Of a stretch of DNA of 64,000 bases, positions 1 to 12,433 are shown piece after piece. The stretch lies in NCBI RefSeq assembly GCF_014268815.2, contig NZ_JABWRE020000001.1:67001-131000 (forward strand). The letters are read 5' to 3'. Source of the DNA: Pseudomonas urmiensis. Its GTDB lineage: Bacteria; Pseudomonadota; Gammaproteobacteria; Pseudomonadales; Pseudomonadaceae. Numbering within the stretch: position 1 is the first letter of the stretch; each line of letters begins with the position of its first letter. Both the position numbers and the translations under genes were made by a program. Under the pieces are notes generated by a model. It was not told the origin of the DNA, made no database searches, and was given only the letters and a program-made list of their open reading frames with translations.

Positions 1-1
1 G

Positions 2-649
2 ACCTTCTTCATCGACGAGGAACTGCGCGAGCGCTACATCCTCGACGGCATCATCACCTTGGTCGATGCCGCGCATGCCGAGCTGCACCTGACCCAGGCC
101 ATCGCCCAGGCGCAGGTGGGTTTTGCCGATCGTCTACTGCTGAGCAAGACCGATCTGGTCGAGCCGCAGGCGGTGCAAGCACTGCGCGAACGGCTGGCGC
201 GGATCAACGGTCGAGCGGGCATCCGCGTGGTTGAGCATGGCCGCATCGATCTGGCCGAACTGCTCGATGTGCGCGGCTTCAACCTCAATACCGATTTGGG
301 TGTGAGCCTCAAGCCAAGCTTGCGCCCGGTGCTCAAACCGGCCACCCCGGACCGCATTTCGACCTTGGTCCTGCGCACCGAAACCGCGCTGGATATCGAC
401 CGCCTCAGCGACTTCATGAACGAGCTGCTGGAAACCCATGGCAAGCAACTGCTGCGTTATAAAGGCGTGTTGAACATCGCCGGAGAACAGCGCCGGCTGG
501 TGTTCCAGGGCGTGCTGAAGCTGTATGGCTTTGACTGGGATGCTGAGTGGAAGCAAGGGGAAGCGCGGGAGAGCGTGATGGTGTTTATTGGTGATGAGTT
601 GCCAGAGGAGAAGATTCGTACAGGCTTCGACGCATTGAGCGCGGACTGA
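2..649 (+). CDS. CobW/YjiA-family GTP-binding protein, 3' part
   Basis: This is the C-terminal 215 residues of a COG0523 (CobW/YjiA) G3E-family GTPase. The gene begins before the window, so the Walker A motif and the CxCC metal site cannot be seen. Visible are the guanine-specificity stretch SKTDLV and, over about the last 100 residues, the CobW C-terminal domain with a typical FQGVLKLYGFD core. Members of this family are GTP-driven metallochaperones or metal-cofactor insertases in the cytoplasm, and several are linked to zinc homeostasis. The metal served here cannot be deduced. The gene converges on glyA across a shared terminator. A CobW gene beside glyA is also remembered from other pseudomonads. 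Confidence 0.85.
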   Translation, partial: TFFIDEELRERYILDGIITLVDAAHAELHLTQAIAQAQVGFADRLLLSKTDLVEPQAVQALRERLARINGRAGIRVVEHGRIDLAELLDVRGFNLNTDLGVSLKPSLRPVLKPATPDRISTLVLRTETALDIDRLSDFMNELLETHGKQLLRYKGVLNIAGEQRRLVFQGVLKLYGFDWDAEWKQGEARESVMVFIGDELPEEKIRTGFDALSAD

Positions 650-734
650 AGATGCAGATCGCATCAAGGCTGCCTGGCGCATGCCGGTAAGTTTTGTAAC
701 GCACTTCAGGTTCTGCACTTGGCGCAAGCCCAAC

Positions 735-770
735 AAAAAACCGCTACCAGTTACCTGGCAGCGGTTTTTT
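735..770. terminator. bidirectional terminator between cobW-like gene and glyA
   Basis: The arms AAAAAACCGCT and AGCGGTTTTTT flank an inner stem ACCAG/CTGGC around a TTA loop. The A-run on one side and T-run on the other let it serve both converging genes. Confidence 0.85.
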
Positions 771-804
771 CATACCCGACGATCAGGCCGTCGGCTAGGC
801 GCTC

Positions 805-2058
805 TTAGTTGCCGTAAACCGGCAGCTTCTTGCAGATAGCCTTGACCTTCTCACGCACGGCATCGATCACTGCTTCGTTGTTCAGGTCGGCGAGGATGTC
901 GCAGATCCAGCCGGCCAGCTCGCGGCACTCGGTTTCCTTGAAGCCACGGGTGGTGACGGCTGGGGTGCCGAAACGCAGGCCCGAGGTGACGAATGGCGAA
1001 CGTGGGTCGTTCGGCACCGAGTTCTTGTTGACGGTGATGAAGGCTTTGCCCAGTGCGGCATCAGCGTCCTTACCCGAGATTTCCTGCTTGATCAGCGACA
1101 GCAGGAACAGGTGGTTTTCAGTACCACCGGAAACCACGTCGAAACCGCGCTCGATGAACACGCTGGCCATGGCCTGGGCGTTCTTCACCACTTGCTGCTG
1201 GTAAGCCTTGAACTCAGGCTGCAGGGCTTCCTTGAAGCAGATCGCCTTGGCTGCGATGACGTGCTCCAGCGGGCCACCTTGGGCGCCTGGGAATACTGCC
1301 GAGTTGAGCTTCTTCTCGATGTCGGCGTTGGCACGGGCCAGGATCAGGCCGCCACGTGGACCGCGCAGGGTCTTGTGGGTGGTGGTGGTGACCACGTCGG
1401 CGAATGGCACTGGGTTCGGGTAGACGCCAGCGGCGACCAGACCGGCGACGTGAGCCATGTCGACGAACAGGTAGGCACCGACCTTGTCGGCGATTGCGCG
1501 GAAGCGTGGGAAGTCCAGCACCTGCGAGTAGGCAGAGAAGCCAGCAACGATCATCTTCGGCTTGTGCTCGACAGCCAGACGCTCGACTTCGTCGTAGTCG
1601 ATCAGGCCGTTGCCGTCGATGCCGTACTGGATGGCGTTGTACAGCTTGCCGGAGGACGAAACGCTGGCGCCGTGGGTCAGGTGACCGCCGTGGGCCAGGC
1701 TCATGCCCAGGATGGTGTCACCCGCCGACAGCAGGGCCAGGTAGACTGCGGCGTTGGCCTGGGAACCGGCGTGTGGCTGGACGTTGGCGTAGTCGGCGCC
1801 GAACAGCTCTTTGGCGCGGTCGATGGCCAGTTGCTCAACTACGTCGACGTACTCGCAACCACCGTAGTAGCGCTTGCCTGGGTAGCCTTCGGCGTACTTG
1901 TTGGTCAGTACCGAACCCTGGGCTTCCATGACAGCTGGGCTTGTGTAGTTTTCCGAAGCGATCAGCTCGATATGCTCTTCCTGACGCTGAGCTTCTTGCT
2001 CCATGGCGGCAAACAGATCGGCGTCGTACTTGGCAATGGTCAAATCACGGCTGAACAT
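805..2058 (-). CDS. glyA: serine hydroxymethyltransferase
   Basis: This PLP enzyme interconverts serine and glycine with transfer of a one-carbon unit to tetrahydrofolate, in the cytoplasm. The protein is full length at 417 residues. The PLP-lysine motif [10 protein letters not shown] and the N-terminal block [12 protein letters not shown] are intact. I chose the ATG at 2058 because an AGGA Shine-Dalgarno sits 5-6 nt before it. An upstream TTG at 2070 would add four residues without ribosome-binding support. The gene lies next to morA, as in other pseudomonads, which usually carry more than one glyA copy. Convergence with the CobW gene and the shared terminator suggest it is a single transcription unit. 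Confidence 0.97.
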   Translation of the reverse strand: MFSRDLTIAKYDADLFAAMEQEAQRQEEHIELIASENYTSPAVMEAQGSVLTNKYAEGYPGKRYYGGCEYVDVVEQLAIDRAKELFGADYANVQPHAGSQANAAVYLALLSAGDTILGMSLAHGGHLTHGASVSSSGKLYNAIQYGIDGNGLIDYDEVERLAVEHKPKMIVAGFSAYSQVLDFPRFRAIADKVGAYLFVDMAHVAGLVAAGVYPNPVPFADVVTTTTHKTLRGPRGGLILARANADIEKKLNSAVFPGAQGGPLEHVIAAKAICFKEALQPEFKAYQQQVVKNAQAMASVFIERGFDVVSGGTENHLFLLSLIKQEISGKDADAALGKAFITVNKNSVPNDPRSPFVTSGLRFGTPAVTTRGFKETECRELAGWICDILADLNNEAVIDAVREKVKAICKKLPVYGN

Positions 2059-2251
2059 GGCGGTCCTCAAGGATCGGGGCAGAATTGGGTGTGCATTCTA
2101 ACCGATTGATTCGCCCCTGGCATATGAAGTGGCGTCATGTCGCGGACCAATGGAGTTCATGTGGCACACCGCGCCCCGCCTGGGTTGGCTGGGGGCTGGA
2201 GTTGACTTTTAGGTCCGCTTTTTCGGCGCAGATTTCAGCCACAACACCGTA

Positions 2252-2340
2252 CCTGTGGGAGCGGGTTTACCCGCGAAGCAGGCAACGCGGTGCATGGCAC
2301 CGGCTTCGCCGGTGTTCGCGGGTAAACCCGCTCCTACAGG
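2252..2340. repeat. REP pair (inverted)
   Basis: Two oppositely oriented copies of the P. putida REP core (GTGGGAGCGGGTTTACCCGCG and its complement) flank a short stem with CGGCTTCGCCG. The pair lies between the 5' end of glyA and the 3' end of morA. No gene is seen in the 2059-2362 gap. Confidence 0.88.
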
Positions 2341-2362
2341 GATCGCGCCAGTTGACGTGGGA

Positions 2363-5300
2363 TCACTGGAACATGAACAGCGTCTCGTTACTGAACTGCG
2401 CCTCGAACTGATTGGCCGGCATCGGCCGGCCGAACAGGTAGCCCTGCACCTCGTCGCAGCCATGCTCGCGGAGGAACTCCAACTGCTCATGGGTCTCCAC
2501 GCCTTCGGCGATCACCGCCAGGTTGAGACTGTGAGCCATGGCGATGATGGCGCGGGCGATCTGCGCGTCCTGTTCGCCTTCAGGCAACCCATCGACGAAG
2601 GTGCGGTCGATCTTCAGCACATCGATGGGAAACTGCTTGAGGTAGTTGAGCGACGAGTAGCCGGTGCCGAAGTCATCGACCGCGATGCTCAGCCCCAGCT
2701 TTTTCAGGCTGTCGAGGATCTGCATCGCCTCATGCACTTCGCGCATCAGGATACTTTCGGTCAGTTCAAGCTCCAGGCACGCCGGCGGCAGGCCGGTTTC
2801 TTCAAGGATGGTGGCGATCCGCGTGCCGAGCTGACCATCGGAGAACTGCCGCGCCGAGATGTTCACCGAGACCTTGGGTACCCTAACCTTTGCCAGGTGC
2901 CAGGCCTTGAGCTGGCGGCTGGCCTCGCGCAATACCCAATCGCCAACGTCGACCACCAGGCCGAGCTCTTCGATCACCGGGATGAAGTCGCCCGGCGGCA
3001 CCAGGCCACGCCGCGGATGCCGCCAGCGCAGCAGCGCCTCGGCGCCGGTCAGGCGTTTGCCATCACCGCTGAACTGCGGCTGGTAATAAAGGATGAACTC
3101 GTTCTGCTCCAGGGCGTGACGCAGGTCGCTCTCCAGCTCCAGGCGCTCCAGGGCGCTGGCGTTCATTTCGGTCTGGTAGAACTGGAAGTTGTTCTTGCCG
3201 CGCTCTTTGGCGTGGTACATGGCGGTGTCGGCGTTCTTCATCAGCTGGCTGAGTTCGCTGCCATCCTGCGGGCTCAGGGCGATGCCGATGCTGGCAGTGA
3301 CGAAGAACTCGCGGTTCTCCAGGACGAACGGCCGCACCAGGCTGCCGAGGATATTCTCGGCCACATGAATGGCGCGGTTCAAAGCCTGCTCGCGCGAAGC
3401 CTTGGGTTGCAGCAGCAGGGTGAATTCGTCGCCGCCCATGCGCGCCACGGTGTCGTCGTTATCGACGCATTCAAGCAGACGCTGGGCCATGTCCTTGAGC
3501 ATGCGATCGCCTGCGGCATGGCCGAGCGAGTCGTTGATCGGCTTGAACCGGTCAAGGTCGAGGAACATCAGCACCACCCAGGATTTTTGCCGTTCGGCTT
3601 GCTGCAGGGCGGTATACAGCCGGTCCTGGAACAGCGTGCGATTGGGCAAGTGGGTCAGGGCGTCGTAGTACGCCAGGCGGTGGATGCGTTGTTCGCTGGC
3701 CTTGCGTTCACTGATGTCGGTGAAGAAGCACACGTAGCTGGCCAGGTCGCCCTCGTCGTCGAGCACTGCGGTAATCCCGACCCAGGCCGGATAGTGCTCG
3801 CCATCGCGGCGCTTGAGCCACACCTCGCCCTCCCAGCTGCCACGCAGGTGCAACTGCTTGAGGATATAGCCCAGGTGCGCATCCTGTTGCTCTTCGACGG
3901 TGAGCATGCCCGGCAGTTGGTCGAGCACCTCATCGACCGCATAGCCACTGACCCGGCTGAACGCTTCGTTGGCCTGGACGATATAGCCGGCCGGGTCGGT
4001 AATGAGGATGGCCGAGGTCGAGTGCTCGAATACCGTGGCGGCCATGCGCAGGTCTTTTTCGGCTCTGCGCTGCTGGCTGATGTCGCGGCCCACGCCGAGA
4101 ACGCCTTCGAAGCGCTCGTGCTCATCCCACACCAGCACCAGGCGCAGTTCGATGGGGATCTTGCGGCCATCGGCGCGCAAGCAGTCGAATACAAACAGCT
4201 GGGTGGGCAGTTCGCGGCGCAGTTTGGCCAGCTGCTCAGCGTCATCAAGGACCTTGCTGACCCGCTCCATCAGGCTATAGATGCCCGTCAGTTGAGCTGG
4301 ATTGGCGACGATCGATTGCCAGCCGTTATCGAAGATCCAGTCGGCCTGATAACCCAGTACCGCCAGCACCGAGGGGCTGACGTAGTTGAGCTGCAGTTTG
4401 CTGTCGGTAGAGAAGATCACGTCGCTGATGCTTTCGGCGAGCATGCGGTAGCGCTGCTCGCTGTCACGCAACGATTCGCTGGCCTCGATCTGCACCGTGA
4501 CGTCCTTGCCTACGCCGATGATGCGGGTGACCTGGTCATCGCTGTCGCGGGTCAGCACCTGCTCGCGGATGTCGTAGCAGCGCCAGTTGCCATCCCGGTG
4601 GCGGAAGCGCAGCTGGCAGTGCAGCGATTGGCTATGCCCGCTATCGCGTTGTAGCTGGCGCAGCTCGCGATAATGCGCGGCGTCTTCGGGGTGTAGCAGC
4701 AGCTCCCAGAAGCGGTCGCCCATCTGCGCCAGTTCGGCGCGGTCGTAGCCCAGGGTCTGGCCCAGGTGGCGGTTGCTGAAGATCATCCGCTGGCTGGCTA
4801 CGTCCTGCACATAGAGCTGGTCGGGCACGGTGCGCACTACGTCCGACCAGAAGCTCTCGCGCTCGAGCAACGACAGCTCGACCTGTTTGCGGCTGGTGAT
4901 GTCGCTGATACTGAGGATCACCGCCTGGTAGTCGCGGCGTTGCAGCGGCAGGCGCGACATCAGCCACAGGTGCAGCTCGCCGCCCAGGGGGGCGGGTAGG
5001 CGTACTTCCAGTTCGAGCAGCATGCGCTGCTCGATCAACGCATCGATCAGTTGCATGCCAACGCTGTCGCGGCCATCGCCGGTGCCTTCGATCAGCCGCT
5101 GCCAGGCGCCCTCGTTGCATTGGACATTGAGCAACTGGCGGGCGACTTCATTGATCTCGGTGATCTTCAGTTCTTGCAGCAGCGAGCGGCGCAAGCCAGG
5201 GTCGAGCGCCAGGCTCTGCTTGAGGGCGGCATGATTGCGCAGGTGATAGCGGTCGAGTTGTCCGGGCAGGCTGGACAAGTCCAGCACGCACAAGGCCACG

Positions 5301-6241
5301 CCCGTGCCCTCGAAGATTTCTTGATAGCGTCGCCGGTCTTCCTGCAAGGCGCGCTGACGACGGCGCATGTTGATCAGCGCGAGCAATGGCAGCAGCGCGC
5401 AGATCAGCACCAGCAGGCATTTGCCGATCAGTGCGGGCAGTAGTTTCTGCTGCGCCTGGCCGACGTCATACAGACCGCGCAGTTGCCAGGTGCTGTTATC
5501 GATGAATGCCAGCATCACACTTTGTAGCGGCTGGTCACTGACCGGGGTCGGCCCATGGCGTTCGAGCACTTCGCCACTGCGGCTGTTTTCCAGCAACCAG
5601 AGTGGGTGATCGGGACCGTCCAGGTGCGCCGTCAGTTGCAGGTAGTAGTCTGCCGACAGGCGCAGTAGCCAGTAGCCGCGGCCCTGTTCGGCAGGTTGGC
5701 GCAACAGCAGATAGATCAAGCTGTTGTCGGGCGAATTGGTGAAGAAGTAGCTGCGACCTTGATTGAGCTGGAGTAGCTCGTCAATCATCTGGCGGTCGGG
5801 ACTGCCCTCGAAGCTGTCGCTCAGAACCCGTCCGCTGCTGTCCAACCAGGCCAGATGGCGCAGGCCAGGCAGGCGCCCTTGCAAGGTTGCGCGCAGCGAT
5901 GGCAGCGCTTCGGGCGTCGGCGGTTTGACATAGGGCTGCACCAGATTCACCGCCTGCTGCGCTTTGAGTGCCATGTTCAGGTTCAGGTGATCGGCCAGTT
6001 CAGCGCTCGCTATCAGGCTGTGTTGGCGCAGATCGGCCTGGGTATGGCGGAACTGGGCGAACAGCTGCCACAGCAGCAGGCCCAGTAAAACCAGCGCCAG
6101 CAAGGCCAAGGTGCCCTTGAGTGAGCCACGCAGGGAGGGGGCCCCGGCAGTGGGGGCAGGGCGCAAGATTGACGGTTGGTTGAGATTGGTCAAGCGGTGG
6201 TCCTGCGATTGGGCTGGCGATGGCAGGGACGGAACATGCAT
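2363..6241 (-). CDS. morA: membrane PAS-GGDEF-EAL cyclic-di-GMP protein, MorA type
   Basis: A 1292-residue inner-membrane sensor. There are membrane segments near 41-62 and 268-292 with a periplasmic sensory region between them. About four PAS modules follow (roughly 300-450, 460-590, 590-730 and 732-850), then a GGDEF domain (855-1015, GGDEF at 936-940) and an EAL domain (1030-1285, EAL at 1068-1070). The EAL metal and catalytic motifs NISARQF, ELTES, DDFGTGYSS, KIDR, EGVE and QGYLFGRP are present, so phosphodiesterase activity is expected. The inhibitory RxxD site before GGDEF reads DNDD and looks lost. In P. putida and P. aeruginosa the glyA neighbour of this architecture is MorA, which controls flagellar timing and biofilm. 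The ATG at 6241 has no ribosome site. A TTG at 6193 follows AGGA and may be the true start (1276 residues). Confidence 0.88.
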   Translation of the reverse strand: MHVPSLPSPAQSQDHRLTNLNQPSILRPAPTAGAPSLRGSLKGTLALLALVLLGLLLWQLFAQFRHTQADLRQHSLIASAELADHLNLNMALKAQQAVNLVQPYVKPPTPEALPSLRATLQGRLPGLRHLAWLDSSGRVLSDSFEGSPDRQMIDELLQLNQGRSYFFTNSPDNSLIYLLLRQPAEQGRGYWLLRLSADYYLQLTAHLDGPDHPLWLLENSRSGEVLERHGPTPVSDQPLQSVMLAFIDNSTWQLRGLYDVGQAQQKLLPALIGKCLLVLICALLPLLALINMRRRQRALQEDRRRYQEIFEGTGVALCVLDLSSLPGQLDRYHLRNHAALKQSLALDPGLRRSLLQELKITEINEVARQLLNVQCNEGAWQRLIEGTGDGRDSVGMQLIDALIEQRMLLELEVRLPAPLGGELHLWLMSRLPLQRRDYQAVILSISDITSRKQVELSLLERESFWSDVVRTVPDQLYVQDVASQRMIFSNRHLGQTLGYDRAELAQMGDRFWELLLHPEDAAHYRELRQLQRDSGHSQSLHCQLRFRHRDGNWRCYDIREQVLTRDSDDQVTRIIGVGKDVTVQIEASESLRDSEQRYRMLAESISDVIFSTDSKLQLNYVSPSVLAVLGYQADWIFDNGWQSIVANPAQLTGIYSLMERVSKVLDDAEQLAKLRRELPTQLFVFDCLRADGRKIPIELRLVLVWDEHERFEGVLGVGRDISQQRRAEKDLRMAATVFEHSTSAILITDPAGYIVQANEAFSRVSGYAVDEVLDQLPGMLTVEEQQDAHLGYILKQLHLRGSWEGEVWLKRRDGEHYPAWVGITAVLDDEGDLASYVCFFTDISERKASEQRIHRLAYYDALTHLPNRTLFQDRLYTALQQAERQKSWVVLMFLDLDRFKPINDSLGHAAGDRMLKDMAQRLLECVDNDDTVARMGGDEFTLLLQPKASREQALNRAIHVAENILGSLVRPFVLENREFFVTASIGIALSPQDGSELSQLMKNADTAMYHAKERGKNNFQFYQTEMNASALERLELESDLRHALEQNEFILYYQPQFSGDGKRLTGAEALLRWRHPRRGLVPPGDFIPVIEELGLVVDVGDWVLREASRQLKAWHLAKVRVPKVSVNISARQFSDGQLGTRIATILEETGLPPACLELELTESILMREVHEAMQILDSLKKLGLSIAVDDFGTGYSSLNYLKQFPIDVLKIDRTFVDGLPEGEQDAQIARAIIAMAHSLNLAVIAEGVETHEQLEFLREHGCDEVQGYLFGRPMPANQFEAQFSNETLFMFQ

Positions 6242-6443
6242 GGGCCGTGCCTGTGCCTGAGCACGGCGCGCACTATAAATCTGCAGACATGGAGCCGGCT
6301 AGCATGCCTGCAAATATGGCAAAGTGCCAGTGTACAGTCGGGTTGCCGACGGTCGTGCTTGGCTGGGGCTGGTCGGCAAGTCCCTGCAACCTGTGCGAGA
6401 ATGCCGGCCGCTTCATTGTCAACGCTTCTGGAGATGTACGGTT

Positions 6444-6827
6444 TTGGTTACCCACTATTCCACCAATGGCCTCGATTCCGCCTGCGGGCGCAGCAGTCAG
6501 ACCCTGGTCAGCACTGTCGTGGCCGATGACGTATCTTGCAAGTCCTGCCAGCGCACGCTGAGCAAAGCTGATGCCGCTGCCGCTACTGTGCGCAAGAGCC
6601 CGTCGTTGGCTGAACTGCGCAAGTCGGCGAAGGCGGTTGCCGAGCCTGCCGCTGTTGCTGGCGCCGCTGCTGGCGCACCTGTGGCCAAGCCGGCCGCCGC
6701 CAAGCCTGTCAGCAAACCCGCGGCGACGCCTGGCTACAATGCCAAGGCTGCGTGGGCTGCGCGTCTGGCCGAGCAGGCCGGCAACCGCCTGCCGCGTGGC
6801 GTGCAAGCGAAGCAGCGTCAAGCTTAA
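6444..6827 (+). CDS. small Ala/Lys/Pro-rich protein with a putative zinc motif
   Basis: A 127-residue protein of unknown function. The TTG at 6444 was chosen because GGAG at 6430-6433 lies about 10 nt before it. The sequence upstream in this frame looks non-coding. The first 40 residues hold an H-x9-C-G and a later C-x2-C (SCKSC), a spacing that could bind one zinc ion. The C-terminal 80 residues are a low-complexity A/K/P tail resembling histone H1-like or nucleoid-associated tails, ending in basic KQRQA. The gene is divergent from morA and upstream of ettA. Nucleic-acid binding is an inference from composition only. Confidence 0.6.
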   Translation: MVTHYSTNGLDSACGRSSQTLVSTVVADDVSCKSCQRTLSKADAAAATVRKSPSLAELRKSAKAVAEPAAVAGAAAGAPVAKPAAAKPVSKPAATPGYNAKAAWAARLAEQAGNRLPRGVQAKQRQA

Positions 6828-6850
6828 GCCCGCTAGCAGCCTGTTGCGCC

Positions 6851-6945
6851 CTGATCGCGGGGCAAGCCCGCTCCCACGCAACTGCCATTGGCTGTCGTGG
6901 GAGCAGGGCGCGCAATTTTCTCGCGGACCGGCTTCGCTCCGGTCC
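6851..6945. repeat. REP element plus adjacent hairpin
   Basis: A full REP arm (ATCGCGGGGCAAGCCCGCTC) at about 6854-6877 is followed by a degenerate opposite arm near 6896. A separate hairpin GGACCGG/CCGGTCC at 6925-6945 may help terminate the small upstream gene. Confidence 0.75.
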
Positions 6946-7083
6946 GCCATCCGGCCATCTGTATAACGTCACGACTTGGCGTAGAATGGTCGACTTTGTT
7001 CAATGACACCCCGTAAACACATCCCCCTGGCATCAGCCAGGTCGTACGTCGATGTCTTTACCTATCTGATAGAGGGCTTGGTT

Positions 7084-8751
<1,668 letters not shown>

Positions 8752-8764
8752 GCCGGTTTTAGTT

Positions 8765-8801
8765 GCACAAAAATGGGGCCCTTCGGGGCCCCATTTTTGT
8801 G
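8765..8801. terminator. terminator downstream of ettA
   Basis: Perfect inverted repeat with arms reading CAAAAATGGGGCC and its complement around a CTTC-type loop, followed by a T-run. The A-run on the other side makes it symmetrical. Confidence 0.9.
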
Positions 8802-8879
8802 CCTGTTGCAAGCGCTGCGTTGGAGCGGGGGTTGGCCTGCGATTGCGCTTTAAGGACTACGTGGTCGTTAGTTCTGCTG

Positions 8880-8910
8880 CTATCGCGGGGCAAGCCCGCT
8901 CCCACGATGG
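8880..8910. repeat. single REP element
   Basis: One REP arm (TATCGCGGGGCAAGCCCGCT) stands alone in the 303-bp ettA-gdhA gap. The rest of that gap holds the ettA terminator and, from about 8920 to 9030, an AT-rich stretch that probably carries the gdhA promoter. No clear -35/-10 pair could be assigned. Confidence 0.8.
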
Positions 8911-9024
8911 TGTCTGTTGTTTTGTATACACTTATATAAAACGCACCAAATAATTTCATAAAAACGACATTTCGCCCTGTTCCAGTGCGATTGCTTCTTG
9001 GTAAACTCGGGAAAAAACCAATAA

Positions 9025-10395
<1,371 letters not shown>

Positions 10396-10412
10396 CACGC
10401 GATTGCGTCAGG

Positions 10413-10436
10413 GCCTCCAGGCGCATGCCTGGAGGC
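10413..10436. terminator. hairpin downstream of gdhA
   Basis: A perfect stem GCCTCCAGG/CCTGGAGGC lies 18 bp after the gdhA stop, between convergent genes. There is no long T-run, so its efficiency is uncertain. Confidence 0.6.
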
Positions 10437-10502
10437 GTTAGCCAGCGCCGCCCTTGCGGCGCATCGCAGGCTTGGCCAGCTCCTATAGTGATAGACGCCT
10501 AC

Positions 10503-12356
10503 TCAGTAGTGATACCACTTGAGCTCCAGCATCACCTCGTTCTGCGCTGAAGCCACATGGCTGAACTCGCGCTTGGCACTCAAGCGCAGCCCCAGGTCCT
10601 GGCTGATTTCCCACTGCTGGTTCAGGCTCACACTGCGTCGTACCTCACCATTGGTGAAGTAATCGCCCTTGGCCTCCAGGGTCAGGTTGCCCAGGCCATT
10701 GCGCCACAGCAGCCCACCATTGAAGCCTGCAGCCGGTGAGATGAATTCGGCGAAGTCGTTGTGATGCTCGACCCGCACCGTACCCAGGGCAAAGCCGAGC
10801 AAGCCATCGGCCAGCTGCCATGTCCCACCAGCACCGCCGTTGACGTGACTCACCAGCACTTCGTCATCATGCTTGCCCGGCACCCGCTCAAGCCCCCCGG
10901 CCACCTGCCACGACAGTGGCTTGAGCAGCTCGTTACGCGGTGTCAGCGAGCGAATAGTCGCCAAGTCCAAGCGCTGTACCTGCCAGTCGTTGCCTTCGTA
11001 TTGGCGCAGCTTGAGCTGAAGAATCTCGATCTGCGCGCCTAGCGGGAAGCCATAGGCGTTGTCGTTGAGGTCGTGATAGGCCATGCGCAAGCCATACTCG
11101 GCATAGGCACGGTCGTCACGGCTGCCCACGCCCAGTTGCCAGGTGCGCGACTGGTGGCCGTTCTCTGGCAGCCCAGGGCGCTCGATCTGCAGCGGCGGCG
11201 GTGGATTGCGGTTGATCGCCCGCAGCAACTCGAAGCTGCGTTTGGCCTGGCCTGGATCGCGCTCCTGGCCGTTCGCACGGTAGCGCTCCAGGCGATACGC
11301 CGCGTCCTGCACCAGCGCCTGGCGCTGACGGGGCAGGGCGGTGAAGTCGGGGTTTTGCAGGTGTGCGGTGTCGGCACTTAGCGCCAGCACCTGTTGTTTC
11401 TCCTGATGATCGAGCGCATCTGCCCGCGCCAGCAATTCACGCTCACGCGAGGGGCGGTAGCGCACACCGGAGACCAGCCCCGACTGCTTGACTGCCTTGA
11501 CCGTATCGGTCGGGATCGCCGTCAGCGGGAACTGCGAAGTCAGGTCCAGCCCTGGTCGGGCTACCTGCAACAGCTCCAGCAGCCGATAGGAGCAGTTTTC
11601 GTCGAAGAAGAAGTAATCGAACTGGATCTGCTTGAGCTCCCAGACATGCTCGACCATGCGCCCGGTTTCTTGTGGGGTCAGGTCCAGCTGGTATTCCCAC
11701 AGGTCGCGGTTTTCCAGGCTGCGGTATTCGGACAATTTTTCCTGGTAGGGCATCAGCGCGAACAACCCGGGATAGCCGCCCATCAGCCCTTTCCAGGCGT
11801 ACAGGATGCTGTTGTCGCTGCCTTCGATATAGGCGCCGAAGTTGATCGCGTAGCTCAACAGGGTGGTGTCGTCATCGCGGGTCTTGGCCTGGTCGATGCG
11901 CAACAGGGTGTGGCCGAACATCGACGACGGGCTGTTCAAGTAGGCCGCCGGGAAGATCAACACCGCGCTATGCGGGTCGACTGACTGGTACCACTGGCGA
12001 TACTCCTGGCAATCGGGCTGCGGCAGGTCTTTGAGGTCAAGCTGCTCGCGCAGCCAGCGGGTGCGCGCCGGGAACACGCACTGGGCATGTTTATCGCCAA
12101 GGGTGGGCGGCGCATACAGCGCCTGCACGGTGGCCGCCAGCTCACGATCGGGGTGGTGGCCGCCATCCTCGGCAAGGAAGAAGTTTTTATCGTCGACATA
12201 GCTGCGCCAGCCGCCAAGCTTGCCGGTCTCATAGTGACCAAGGGCGATCCAGTAGGGCGTCGCCGCCAGTTGTTGCAAGCGTGCCGGGTCAACCTGGGGC
12301 GCAGCGTGAAGCTCGGCGCTGGCAAGCAGCGTCAAAAGGGCAAGGCGTTTGAGCAT
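10503..12356 (-). CDS. DUF4105 (Lnb-type periplasmic domain) envelope protein
   Basis: A 617-residue exported protein with an N-terminal signal peptide (LALLTLLASAELHAA). The N-terminal half is the DUF4105 family, now related to the periplasmic domain of the lipoprotein N-acyltransferase Lnb. The expected papain-like residues are visible: His at about 149 in SSMFGHTLLRID and Cys at about 255 in FFDENCSY. The C-terminal half has alternating hydrophobic strands and ends in LELKWYHY, like an outer-membrane beta-barrel. The biological role in pseudomonads is unknown, and acyltransferase activity should not be assumed. The start is the ATG at 12356, although its ribosome site is weak. It follows the DUF3015 gene on the same strand, 77 bp apart with a hairpin between. 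Confidence 0.85.
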   Translation of the reverse strand: MLKRLALLTLLASAELHAAPQVDPARLQQLAATPYWIALGHYETGKLGGWRSYVDDKNFFLAEDGGHHPDRELAATVQALYAPPTLGDKHAQCVFPARTRWLREQLDLKDLPQPDCQEYRQWYQSVDPHSAVLIFPAAYLNSPSSMFGHTLLRIDQAKTRDDDTTLLSYAINFGAYIEGSDNSILYAWKGLMGGYPGLFALMPYQEKLSEYRSLENRDLWEYQLDLTPQETGRMVEHVWELKQIQFDYFFFDENCSYRLLELLQVARPGLDLTSQFPLTAIPTDTVKAVKQSGLVSGVRYRPSRERELLARADALDHQEKQQVLALSADTAHLQNPDFTALPRQRQALVQDAAYRLERYRANGQERDPGQAKRSFELLRAINRNPPPPLQIERPGLPENGHQSRTWQLGVGSRDDRAYAEYGLRMAYHDLNDNAYGFPLGAQIEILQLKLRQYEGNDWQVQRLDLATIRSLTPRNELLKPLSWQVAGGLERVPGKHDDEVLVSHVNGGAGGTWQLADGLLGFALGTVRVEHHNDFAEFISPAAGFNGGLLWRNGLGNLTLEAKGDYFTNGEVRRSVSLNQQWEISQDLGLRLSAKREFSHVASAQNEVMLELKWYHY

Positions 12357-12400
12357 GTCGGGCAACTACGTCTGAATGATGCCGATGGTGGAATGCCAAA

Positions 12401-12422
12401 CCCGCCCCGAAACCGGGGCGGG
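12401..12422. terminator. GC-rich hairpin after the DUF3015 gene
   Basis: The stem CCCGCCCC/GGGGCGGG around a GAAACC loop is followed on the minus strand by only a short T-run. It may act as a partial terminator between the two minus-strand genes. Confidence 0.6.
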
Positions 12423-12433
12423 AAGGGCCGGAC

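Noticed and set aside
2255..4654. 799-codon open frame antisense to morA and starting in REP DNA
   Set aside because: It starts inside a repeat and mirrors the EAL/GGDEF/PAS coding strand.
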